The position numbers were made by a program, and so were the translations under genes. Of a stretch of 5,788 nucleotides of DNA, positions 1 to 5,788 are shown piece after piece. A model generated the notes under the pieces. The model had not been told where the DNA came from and searched no databases. It saw only the letters and a program-made list of their open reading frames with translations. The stretch is from the NCBI GenBank assembly GCA_051745935.1, contig JBNJEM010000521.1, forward strand, positions 1 through 5,788, written 5' to 3'. The stretch comes from JBNJEM01 sp051745935 (GTDB taxonomy: Bacteria; Planctomycetota; Planctomycetia; Pirellulales; Pirellulaceae). Numbering within the stretch: the stretch's first letter is position 1; each line of letters opens with the position of its first letter.

Positions 1-96
1 CGCCATATGCAACCCGTGTGGGACCGTCCTTTCGAGCCACCGGCAATTACCGGTCTGGAATCGCAAGACGTGCTGGAAACGCTGCTTCTGTTGTGA
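1..96 (+). CDS. C-terminal end of an unidentified protein (5' truncated)
   Basis: Frame 1 is open from the first base and stops at TGA 94-96. It would give the last 31 residues of a protein, beginning RHMQPVWDRPF and ending QDVLETLLLL. The composition is plausible for a real soluble protein: acidic, proline-rich, then a short amphipathic leucine-rich helix. Frame 3 is also open here, to TGA 115-117. Frame 2 is open to 400, but its product is rich in Cys, Trp and Arg and looks out of frame. The choice of frame 1 is therefore a judgement. I do not recognise the family from this tail. It is on the same strand as the esterase, but the gap of nearly 300 bases and the separate ribosome binding site make tight co-translation unlikely. 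Confidence 0.4.
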   Translation, partial: RHMQPVWDRPFEPPAITGLESQDVLETLLLL

Positions 97-360
97 TGAA
101 GGACGTTATCTTCTGATTGAGGATTGGTTCCGGTTTGCCGCGGAGGATCTTGCCGCCGCGAAAGAATTGGGACGCCGGAACTGTTACTTTCACCAGACTT
201 GTCTCCGCGCAATAATCTGGGAGAGAGCAGGAACAGTTCGCATGTGCTGGTGGTCCAGAGCAGGGACCGGCGGACTATTAGGGCGAAAACGCATCGGACG
301 GGATGTCGGACCGGCTTATGCATCACGGATCATCCGCTCGACCCCCCTCCTTCCGACAAA
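97..360 (+). other. Upstream leader of the esterase gene, no convincing gene
   Basis: This stretch separates the left-edge partial gene from the duplicated start region of the esterase. All three plus-strand frames contain open stretches, but their products are rich in Arg, Cys and Trp with no recognisable motif, as expected of non-coding GC-rich DNA. I found no -35/-10 pair that I would defend and no strong terminator hairpin after position 96. The esterase promoter presumably lies here, unless the gene is read through from the left. The last bases are pyrimidine-rich (around 339-355) and lead into the purine-rich ribosome binding site. Confidence 0.4.
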
Positions 361-370
361 GGAGAGTTTC

Positions 371-400
371 ATGGTTAGAAAAGGAGAATTTCATGGTTAG
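371..400 (+). CDS. Possible 9-residue leader peptide from the duplicated start
   Basis: The first ATG of the tandem duplication has as good a ribosome binding site as the real gene: GGAG at 361-364 with a six-base spacer. It opens the frame MVRKGEFHG, which stops at TAG 398-400. The stop lies just past the ATG of the esterase at 393, so a ribosome ending here would be placed to restart on the real gene. Whether the peptide is made, or matters, cannot be told from sequence. It may be only a by-product of the duplication that lowers or couples translation of the esterase. Confidence 0.35.
   Translation: MVRKGEFHG
383..392 (+). promoter_or_regulatory. Ribosome binding site deciding the esterase start
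   Basis: GGAG at 383-386 lies six bases before ATG 393. This start gives a protein that opens directly with a basic n-region and hydrophobic signal-peptide core. An in-frame ATG at 303 would add 30 residues of polar, arginine-rich sequence in front of the signal peptide and lacks an equally good site, so 393 is preferred. Confidence 0.8.
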
Positions 401-1469
401 AAAAGGCAGAATCATTTTCTTGGGCTGGCTAGCCTTGGGCACGATCATCATCGCCGTCAACAGGGTACATGCCGACACGGAGACGGTGAAGGTCTTTATC
501 CTGGCCGGGCAATCCAATATGGAGGGCAAGGCCAAGAACTCGCTGCTGGACCATCAGGCCACCGATCCGGAAACCGCCGAGCTGTTCACGCACCTTCGCG
601 ATGGCGACGACTGGGTCGTGCGCGATGACGTGTTCATCAAGTTCCTGAACCGCAAGGGACCTTTAACCATTGGCTACGGGTCGCCCAATCGGACGGGGGT
701 CGAGCTGGAGTTCGGCTGGAAGATGGGGGATCACTTCGACGAACCGGTGATCCTGATCAAGGCCGCCTGGGGAGGACACTCGCTCTGGAAGCTCTTCCGG
801 CCCCCCTCATCCGGCATGCCCGACGATGAGTTTCTCGAGCAGGAACTAAAACAGGCCCGAGAACGCGTGAAAAAGAACAACGAAAAGAACAATCGCAACG
901 AACCGATGCCGACCATGGAAGACATCAAGGAGCCTTACGGGAAATCATATCGCAACATGCTGGCCGAGGTGGACGACGTCTTCAACAACCATGAAACCCT
1001 GTTTCCATCCCTTGAGGGCAAGCAGCTGGACGTGGCCGGGTTCGTTTGGTTCCAGGGGTGGAACGATATGTTCGGCGAGCTGGGACCGCCCGAATACGAG
1101 CAGAACATGAAAAACCTGGTCCAGGACCTTCGCGAGGATCTCGACGCGCCGGAGATGCCCGTCGTGATCGCCGCGATGGGGCAAAACGGTTCGAAGCCGG
1201 CCGAAGGAAACATGGCTGCGATCCAAAACGCGCAATTCGCCATGAATGATGTGCCGGAGTTCAAGGGCAATGTGAAGACGATCGCCACTGATCTTCTGGT
1301 CGACAAGGCCGCCGAAGAACTCTACCCAAACTGGCGCGACCATGTCGAGAAGTGGGAAAAGACCGGATCGGACTTCGGTTATCACTACATGGGCAGCGCC
1401 ATCTGGTTCAATCGCATCGGCCGGGCAATGGCGGACGCGATGCTGGAACTGATGGGCGAAGAAAAATAG
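393..1469 (+). CDS. Secreted SASA/DUF303-family carbohydrate esterase (sialate O-acetylesterase-like)
   Basis: The protein has 358 residues and is predicted to be an exported SGNH-type hydrolase that removes O-acetyl groups from carbohydrates. Residues 1-27 form a signal peptide: basic MVRKGR, hydrophobic core 7-22 and probable cleavage after VHA (25-27). The mature part starts at the family's first block, FILAGQSNMEG (35-45), with Ser41 as likely nucleophile. Next come the oxyanion-type block IKAAWGGHSL (122-131), followed by FRPPSSG, then WFQGWND (219-225), diagnostic of the family. Near the C-terminus, YHYMGS (330-335) supplies His331 as likely catalytic histidine. Residues about 145-180 are a charged, Lys/Asn/Glu-rich insert. 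The length is usual for the single-domain planctomycete type. The family assignment is firm. The substrate is not: sialate is only the name of the founding member, and acetylated plant or algal polysaccharide is as likely. It converges with the M16 peptidase gene and shares its terminator. Confidence 0.88.
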   Translation: MVRKGRIIFLGWLALGTIIIAVNRVHADTETVKVFILAGQSNMEGKAKNSLLDHQATDPETAELFTHLRDGDDWVVRDDVFIKFLNRKGPLTIGYGSPNRTGVELEFGWKMGDHFDEPVILIKAAWGGHSLWKLFRPPSSGMPDDEFLEQELKQARERVKKNNEKNNRNEPMPTMEDIKEPYGKSYRNMLAEVDDVFNNHETLFPSLEGKQLDVAGFVWFQGWNDMFGELGPPEYEQNMKNLVQDLREDLDAPEMPVVIAAMGQNGSKPAEGNMAAIQNAQFAMNDVPEFKGNVKTIATDLLVDKAAEELYPNWRDHVEKWEKTGSDFGYHYMGSAIWFNRIGRAMADAMLELMGEEK

Positions 1470-1475
1470 TCACTG

Positions 1476-1500
1476 AAAAAGACGCCCGGAGGGCTTTTTT
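1476..1500 (+). terminator. Intrinsic terminator, likely working in both directions
   Basis: GCCC (1484-1487), loop GGA and GGGC (1491-1494) form a short GC hairpin followed by six Ts (1495-1500), just after the esterase stop. On the opposite strand the same hairpin is followed by GTC and then five Ts (complement of 1476-1480), so it can also end transcripts arriving from the M16 gene. The A-rich left flank and T-rich right flank can extend the stem. A four-bp core is short, hence moderate confidence. Confidence 0.65.
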
Positions 1501-1541
1501 CCGATGGGTCGGACAAGCTACGACGGCTGACGAGCGCATTG

Positions 1542-1569
1542 TCATTTTTTTGTCCCTCATTTTTTTGTC
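1542..1569. repeat. Pair of 13-bp direct repeats with T7 tracts
   Basis: TCATTTTTTTGTC occurs at 1542-1554 and again at 1557-1569, a period of 15 bases. It lies in the gap between the convergent esterase and peptidase genes. Read on the minus strand, each copy is GACAAAAAAATGA. The rest of the gap (1501-1622) shows no gene. No function is evident; the copies may be a slippage-prone simple repeat or part of a dispersed intergenic repeat. Confidence 0.7.
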
Positions 1570-1622
1570 TATCCATGGTCCGCAACCGATTTCCGCCGCT
1601 TCGTCCCCGGATTCTTTTCCAT

Positions 1623-4379
1623 TCACTTTTCAACCACGTTGCCGTCCGCGTCGAGCAGCACGATCTCGTCATAGCCCAATTCATGGAGGCTGGGCTCAAT
1701 TTGCTCCCGGTCCCCGACCACCACCCAGATTAGCTGTTTGGGGTGAATCACTTGTTCCGCGACTCGAGCCAGATCATCGGGTGTCAGTGCCTTGATGTGA
1801 TTCGCGTACGTGTCGTAGTAATTGTCCTCGAAATCAAACCGGACCAGATCGCCCAGCGAGCCAGACACGGCTTTGATGGTTTCCCACTGGCCCGCCAGTT
1901 TGAGGGTTTTATTCTTCTTGGCTCTTTTGATTTCTTCTTTGGTTGGTGGTTCCTCGCCGGTAAGGGCTGTCAGTTCTTTTTCGATTTCCTGGATCGATTC
2001 CTTCGTCTTGTCGGACTGCACCGCCGCATAGGCAAAGAACGGGCGCTGGCCACGGGCATCCAAGAACATGGACCGCGCGCCATACGACCAGTGTTTGTCT
2101 TCGCGCAGGTTCATGTTGATGCGCGAGGTGAACGACCCACCCAGGATATGATTCATGGTTTCAATGGCAATCTCGTGCGGATTGTCCTTGGGCGGGGCCA
2201 CGTGCCCGGCCATGATCACTGACTGTTGGGAATTGGGCCGGTCGATCAAATAAAGCTTTGACGTGGCGGATCGTTCCACCTTGGCCAGGTTCTTTGTCGG
2301 CACATCGCCTGGGTTCCAATTGGCAAAGGCATTCTTGATTTTGGGCACGATATCTTCCTGGCTGACGTCGCCCACGATCACCAGTGTCGCGTTGTTCGGT
2401 TTGAACCAGGTTGCATGATAATCCACCAAATGATCGCGAGTAATTTGCTTCACCGATTCTTCGGTTCCCGATCCGGTGAAGGGGATATTATAGGCATGCC
2501 CCTCGCCATAGATCAATTTAGGGAACACGCGATAGCCGATCATTCTCGGCGTGGACTTCTGTTGCTGGATGGAGGCTAGCTGGTTTTTCCGCCGACGTTC
2601 CAGTTCCATCGCGGGAAATTCGGGGTTCAAAACAACATCGGCATAGATATCCAACGCGTCCTCCAAATTCGGTTTCAGCGTATTGAGTGCCACGTAACAC
2701 TGATCCATGTTCGCGCCGGCGGAGAGGTCCACGCCGAGGGTGACCAATTCCGTGCTAATCCGGAGCGAGTCACGATTCTTGGTCCCTTCGTCGATCATAT
2801 CCATGGTCATGCTGGCCACGCCCGGCAGCGTGGTTTGATCCGCCGCGTAGCCCGCGTCGACCAACAGGCGCATTTGAATCACCGGCACCGATTTTCGCGG
2901 GCACAACACCAAGGTCATGCCGTTATCCAACGTGACCCGTTCAAATTCGGGAAACGTGGCCGCGGGCACTTCGCCGGTCGCGGGGATCTGGCCGCGATCC
3001 ACGTCGGTTGCCATCTTCTGATATTCTGGAAACGGACGCACTTCGAGCACAAACTGTCCGGCTGACAACCAGCGTTTCGCCGCCTCATGCAACTGTGCCG
3101 GCGTGGATTCTTTCACGCGGTTCAAGGTCACTTTGTAATATCCAGGATCATCGGCATACACTTCGTTCTTGGCGAGGATATCCGACTTGCCGCCAAACCC
3201 GCCGACGCGCTCGATTCCACGGACGAAATTGGCGATGTATTGGGTTTTCACGCGTTCCAGTTCCTCCGGCGTTGGGCCTTCTGCCAGAAACTTCGCCAAC
3301 TCTTCGTCAATTGATTTTTCAATCGCATCCAAACTCTCACCGGGCCGCGCCATCACCTGTACGCCGAACAGGCCGGCGATTTCGAGCGAATAGGCAAACG
3401 AACTGACGGAAGTGGCGAGTTGTTCGTCATAGACCAGGCGTTTGTACAGCCGCGACATTTTTCCGGTGCTGAGAATATCGCCGACCAAGCTGAGATAATC
3501 TCCTTGCTCCGAACCCCATTCCGGGATATTCCAGATTTTCAGCATCATGGCTTGAGGCACGCGGTCCTGAGCCACCACGCGACGTTTGCCTTCACGCTTG
3601 GCAATCCATTGTTCATCCCGATCCACCGTTGGTCCGGGGGGCACGTCGCCGAAGTACTTCTCCACTTTCGCCTTCACCTCTTCGGCCTCGACATCGCCCG
3701 CGATGGAAAGCACGGCGTTGGCCGCGCCGTATTTCTCGCTAAACCAGTCCTTCACATCCTCCAAGGTGGCGGCCTTCAGATCTTCAATCGAGCCAATCGG
3801 CGTCCATGAATACGGATGGCCTTTCGGAAACACGTTCGTGAAAATCAGTTCGGAAACCTTGCCGTAGGGCTGATTCAGCCCCTGTTTCTTCTCGTTGATG
3901 ACCACGCCTCGCTGCTCTTCCAACTTGTCCTGATCAATCGCGCCGACCATGTATCCCATGCGGTCCGACTCCGCCCACAGCACCGGTTCCAAAGCGGATT
4001 TCGGCACGTTTTGAAAATAGTTGGTCCGGTCGAACGACGTGGTGCCATTCAGGTCGGTGGCGCCCAAGCGTTCCAGCAGTTGAAAATAATCGTCATCGAA
4101 ATGCTCGCTCCCGTTGAACATCAGGTGTTCAAAGAGATGGGCAAAGCCCGTGCGGCCCGGTTTCTCGTCTTTGGAACCCACGTGATACCACACGTTCACC
4201 GCCACGATCGGCGTTTTGTCGTCTTCGTGCACGATCAAGGTTAACCCGTTATCCAGCACGTACTTAGTGAAGGGAATGTCCACGTTGATCTTGTCCAAAT
4301 CTTGGCCAAATGACATGTCGGTAAACTCGAATGAGAATAGAACTGGCGCGAGTAATAACAAAAGATATCGTCTGATCAT
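1623..4379 (-). CDS. Secreted two-module M16 zinc metallopeptidase (insulinase/pitrilysin family)
   Basis: The protein has 918 residues. Residues 1-25 are a signal peptide: MIRR, a leucine-rich core and possible cleavage after SFG. It is therefore probably periplasmic or extracytoplasmic. The N-terminal peptidase module (about 35-250) has the inverted zinc motif HLFEH (81-85): His81 and His85 bind zinc and Glu84 is the catalytic base. Glu163 in INEKKQ is the expected third ligand. A partner domain follows (about 260-450), then a proline/glycine linker near 463-475. The second module begins at about 478 with TLDNGMTLVL, mirroring VLDNGLTLIV at 41-50. Its zinc motif is lost: Ser523, Met526 and Asp527 replace the His, Glu and His. 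The C-terminal half keeps the family's LRE...YGA substrate-side motif (758-768). This active-plus-inactive layout in one chain is normal for roughly 900-residue bacterial M16 proteins, which cut peptides inside a closed chamber. The start is supported by GGAG seven bases upstream. The gene stands alone on its strand. Confidence 0.93.
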   Translation of the reverse strand: MIRRYLLLLLAPVLFSFEFTDMSFGQDLDKINVDIPFTKYVLDNGLTLIVHEDDKTPIVAVNVWYHVGSKDEKPGRTGFAHLFEHLMFNGSEHFDDDYFQLLERLGATDLNGTTSFDRTNYFQNVPKSALEPVLWAESDRMGYMVGAIDQDKLEEQRGVVINEKKQGLNQPYGKVSELIFTNVFPKGHPYSWTPIGSIEDLKAATLEDVKDWFSEKYGAANAVLSIAGDVEAEEVKAKVEKYFGDVPPGPTVDRDEQWIAKREGKRRVVAQDRVPQAMMLKIWNIPEWGSEQGDYLSLVGDILSTGKMSRLYKRLVYDEQLATSVSSFAYSLEIAGLFGVQVMARPGESLDAIEKSIDEELAKFLAEGPTPEELERVKTQYIANFVRGIERVGGFGGKSDILAKNEVYADDPGYYKVTLNRVKESTPAQLHEAAKRWLSAGQFVLEVRPFPEYQKMATDVDRGQIPATGEVPAATFPEFERVTLDNGMTLVLCPRKSVPVIQMRLLVDAGYAADQTTLPGVASMTMDMIDEGTKNRDSLRISTELVTLGVDLSAGANMDQCYVALNTLKPNLEDALDIYADVVLNPEFPAMELERRRKNQLASIQQQKSTPRMIGYRVFPKLIYGEGHAYNIPFTGSGTEESVKQITRDHLVDYHATWFKPNNATLVIVGDVSQEDIVPKIKNAFANWNPGDVPTKNLAKVERSATSKLYLIDRPNSQQSVIMAGHVAPPKDNPHEIAIETMNHILGGSFTSRINMNLREDKHWSYGARSMFLDARGQRPFFAYAAVQSDKTKESIQEIEKELTALTGEEPPTKEEIKRAKKNKTLKLAGQWETIKAVSGSLGDLVRFDFEDNYYDTYANHIKALTPDDLARVAEQVIHPKQLIWVVVGDREQIEPSLHELGYDEIVLLDADGNVVEK

Positions 4380-4384
4380 ATCAG

Positions 4385-4390
4385 TTCTCC
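4385..4390 (-). promoter_or_regulatory. Ribosome binding site of the M16 peptidase gene
   Basis: On the minus strand GGAGAA (complement of 4385-4390), with its GGAG core at 4387-4390, lies just before ATG 4379-4377; seven bases separate GGAG from the ATG. It supports the annotated start, which leads directly into the signal peptide. Confidence 0.75.
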
Positions 4391-4429
4391 GTTTCCAGTG
4401 CTCGGGTGTTCACGTTTCTGCTAGACACA

Positions 4430-4458
4430 ATTATGGAGCCAATGGACGAATATGACAC
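4430..4458 (-). promoter_or_regulatory. Candidate sigma-70-type promoter for the M16 peptidase gene
   Basis: On the minus strand GTGTCA (complement of 4453-4458; four of six matches to TTGACA) is followed after exactly 17 bases by CATAAT (complement of 4430-4435; five of six matches to TATAAT). This would start a transcript near 4423 with an untranslated leader of roughly 45 bases. It is a consensus match by eye only, and planctomycete promoters are poorly characterised. Confidence 0.35.
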
Positions 4459-4786
4459 CCGTCGCATCCGGAAAAAGCATTCAAAGGCGGCTGATCGGTT
4501 CCTTGCCAGACATTATGGCGTCCGGGGCGCCGGCAGGCGAAAAATGGCCGCCCTGCTTGGGGTTTCCCGGGCTCCCCAAACATGACGAAAGAATCAATCG
4601 TTCGGCGGTACCATTTCGGGATGGAAACACCGGCGCCTGTGCCGAAGGCCTCTAATAGCCCGTAACAAGAGCTAGCTTCCGCTTCCGTGACAGCAGCTCC
4701 CCTGCTTCTTCCCGTGTGGGCGGGCGCCGAAACGCCTCCCATGGCCAGCAATAAACAATACGGTGGTGTTTGCCCGTCTGTTTTTG

Positions 4787-4792
4787 TAAAAT
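4787..4792 (+). promoter_or_regulatory. Candidate -10 element upstream of glpD
   Basis: TAAAAT (five of six matches to TATAAT), preceded by a T-run and TG, lies about 60 bases before the glpD start in an otherwise GC-rich stretch. No good -35 box is seen at 16-18 bases upstream: TGGTGT at 4764-4769 is poor. The promoter may be activator-dependent, or the match may be chance. Confidence 0.25.
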
Positions 4793-4813
4793 CTCCGTCA
4801 AGGTGTCCGTTGC

Positions 4814-4823
4814 ACCGTACGGT
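4814..4823. promoter_or_regulatory. 10-bp perfect palindrome ACCGTACGGT, possible operator
   Basis: ACCGTACGGT reads the same on both strands and sits between the candidate -10 of glpD and its start codon, a usual place for a repressor site. It is short and the flanks do not extend the symmetry, so it may be coincidental. No regulator gene is visible in the window. Confidence 0.25.
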
Positions 4824-4852
4824 AGTCCCCCTCACGCAGCGACCGTTGCCTC

Positions 4853-5788
4853 ATGAATCGCCACACCGCACTCGACATTATTGAGTCTCGCGCGGGGCCC
4901 TGGGATCTTATCGTTATCGGCGGCGGAGCAACCGGGCTCGGCACGGCCATCGATGCGGCTTCGCGCGGTTACGATACCCTCCTGCTCGAACAAAGCGACT
5001 TCGGAAAAGGCACGTCCAGCCGGAGCACGAAGCTCGTTCACGGCGGCGTCCGTTACCTGCAACAAGGCAACGTGTCGCTGGTGCTGGAGGCGTTGAAGGA
5101 GCGCGGGCTGCTCTTCAAGAACGCCCCGCATCTGGTCCGAAATCTGCCGTTCGTGGTGCCAAACTACGACTGGTGGGAAGGCCCCTTCTACGGCATCGGC
5201 CTGAAGCTCTACGATGTGCTCGCCGGCAAACAAGGGTTCGGCCGTTCCCGGCTGCTCTCGCGCGACGAAACATTGGAGCAGATCCCCACGATCGAACCGG
5301 ATGGGCTCCGTGGGGGGGTCATCTATTACGACGGCCAATTCGACGACGCACGCCTCGCGATTAACATGGCCCAAACAGTCGTCGACCAGGGTGGGACGCC
5401 GATCAACTACATGCGCGTCACCGGTCTGACCAAGCGAAACGGGATCGTCGACGGGGTGATTGCCCGCGACCTGGAAGGGGATGCCGAGCACGAACTGAAG
5501 GCCAAAGCCGTCATCAATGCGACCGGCATCTTCACCGACACCGTCCGCCGGCTGGACGAGCCCCGCGCCCGACCCATGATTCGCCCCAGCCAGGGTGTGC
5601 ACATCGTGCTCGACAAGTCCTTCTTACCCCGTAACAGCGCCATCATGGTCCCGAAGACCGACGACGGCCGCGTACTCTTCGCGATTCCGTGGCGCCACCG
5701 CGTGGTGGTTGGCACCACGGACACCCCGATCGAAACCGTGGAGTTGGAACCTCGCCCGCTGCAAGAGGAACTCGACTTCCTGCTCGAG
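4853..5788 (+). CDS. glpD: FAD-dependent glycerol-3-phosphate dehydrogenase, N-terminal 312 residues (3' truncated)
   Basis: GlpD oxidises sn-glycerol 3-phosphate to dihydroxyacetone phosphate and passes electrons through FAD to the quinone pool at the inner membrane. Residues 18-46 are the FAD Rossmann fold: DLIVIGGGATGLG, with Gly23, Gly25 and Gly28 as the dinucleotide glycines and Glu46 for the ribose. The family signature GTSSRSTKLVHGGVRYL spans 53-69. Further conserved blocks are YYDGQFDDARL, INATG (221-225), PSQGVH (245-250) and GTTDTP (287-292). The frame is open to the last base, and about 200 more residues would be expected beyond it. ATG 4853 gives the normal short N-terminal extension ending PWDLIVIGGG, but no Shine-Dalgarno sequence precedes it (CCGTTGCCTC), unlike the other two genes here. 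It diverges from the peptidase gene. No glycerol kinase, facilitator or regulator gene is visible, so any glp operon would lie downstream. Confidence 0.95.
   Translation, partial: MNRHTALDIIESRAGPWDLIVIGGGATGLGTAIDAASRGYDTLLLEQSDFGKGTSSRSTKLVHGGVRYLQQGNVSLVLEALKERGLLFKNAPHLVRNLPFVVPNYDWWEGPFYGIGLKLYDVLAGKQGFGRSRLLSRDETLEQIPTIEPDGLRGGVIYYDGQFDDARLAINMAQTVVDQGGTPINYMRVTGLTKRNGIVDGVIARDLEGDAEHELKAKAVINATGIFTDTVRRLDEPRARPMIRPSQGVHIVLDKSFLPRNSAIMVPKTDDGRVLFAIPWRHRVVVGTTDTPIETVELEPRPLQEELDFLLE

Larger units (their letters stand above)
361..404 (+). repeat. 22-bp tandem duplication of the ribosome binding site and start codon
   Basis: Positions 361-382 and 383-404 are head-to-tail copies matching at 21 of 22 bases; the only difference is G366 versus A388. 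Each copy holds a GGAG Shine-Dalgarno core, a six-base spacer after GGAG, an ATG (371 and 393) and the codons for Met-Val-Arg-Lys. Because 22 is not a multiple of three, the two ATGs are in different frames. Only the second opens the esterase. Each copy also contains TAG (376-378 and 398-400), which closes another frame just after the ATG. The near identity suggests a recent slippage or unequal-exchange event. Confidence 0.9.
4380..4852. other. Divergent intergenic region between the M16 peptidase and glpD genes
   Basis: These 473 bases separate two genes that point away from each other, so they should hold both promoters. Beside the regulatory candidates listed separately, they contain an inverted repeat TTGGGG...CCCCAA (4557-4562 and 4574-4579) without a following T-tract. 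On the minus strand there is an open frame from GTG 4835 to TAA 4431 (134 codons). Its product is rich in Gly, Arg, Pro and Cys, has no domain I recognise and lacks a clear ribosome binding site. It ends 51 bases before the peptidase start, and the candidate peptidase promoter overlaps its end. I treat it as probably non-coding, but it nearly fills the gap and deserves a homology check. Confidence 0.5.

Noticed and set aside
39..54. Imperfect 16-bp palindrome ACCGGCAATTACCGGT
   Set aside because: 14 of 16 positions are symmetric, but it lies inside the likely partial coding region and such matches are common by chance.
303..392. In-frame upstream start at 303 that would add 30 residues to the esterase
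   Set aside because: The extension is polar and arginine-rich, would bury the signal peptide, and lacks a good ribosome binding site. ATG 393 has GGAG at ideal spacing.
2..400. Frame 2 is open for 133 codons across the leader
   Set aside because: The product is loaded with Cys, Trp and Arg, shows no motif, and ends only because of the TAG in the repeat. It looks like an out-of-frame reading.
945..1385. 146-codon open frame antisense to the esterase
   Set aside because: It covers conserved family blocks of the esterase on the other strand and has no domain or ribosome binding site of its own.
4557..4579. Inverted repeat TTGGGG/CCCCAA in the divergent gap as a terminator
   Set aside because: There is no T-tract on either side, and no gene ends here that would need a terminator.
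4832..5602. 256-codon open frame antisense to glpD
   Set aside because: It lies entirely opposite strongly conserved GlpD sequence, as high-GC genes often produce. No independent motif.
1..5788. CRISPR array, transposon, tRNA or rRNA genes, or defence-type gene cluster
   Set aside because: No regularly spaced repeats, transposase motifs, inverted-repeat ends, or RNA-gene signatures were seen. The three main genes are metabolic or secreted enzymes.

Overview
The window looks like bacterial chromosome from a Planctomycetota-type organism. This is an inference from gene content: a secreted SASA/DUF303-family esterase of the kind common in that phylum, a large secreted two-module M16 peptidase and a FAD-linked glycerol-3-phosphate dehydrogenase, at moderately high GC. 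A relative such as a verrucomicrobial lineage is not excluded. I see no mobile element, CRISPR array, tRNA or rRNA, and nothing that amounts to a new multi-gene system.

Layout, left to right. (1) Positions 1-96 are probably the last 31 codons of an unidentified gene entering from the left. (2) Positions 97-392 are a leader without a convincing gene. It ends in a 22-bp tandem duplication that carries a ribosome binding site and start codon twice. (3) Positions 393-1469 (+) encode a secreted SASA-type carbohydrate esterase that starts at the second copy. (4) Positions 1470-1622 are a convergent intergenic gap with a two-way terminator and a short T-tract direct repeat. (5) Positions 1623-4379 (-) encode a secreted 918-residue M16 zinc metallopeptidase with an active N-terminal half and a catalytically degenerate C-terminal half. 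(6) Positions 4380-4852 are a 473-bp divergent intergenic region with candidate promoters on both sides, a 10-bp perfect palindrome, and a 134-codon minus-strand open frame of doubtful reality. (7) Positions 4853-5788 (+) are the first 312 codons of glpD, cut off by the window edge.

The three main genes do not form an operon. The esterase and peptidase converge, and the peptidase and glpD diverge. The first two carry signal peptides and would act outside the cytoplasm, on acetylated glycans and on peptides respectively. GlpD belongs to central glycerol/lipid metabolism at the inner membrane. The most distinctive local feature is the duplicated start region of the esterase, which sets up a stop/start cascade and a possible 9-codon leader peptide.
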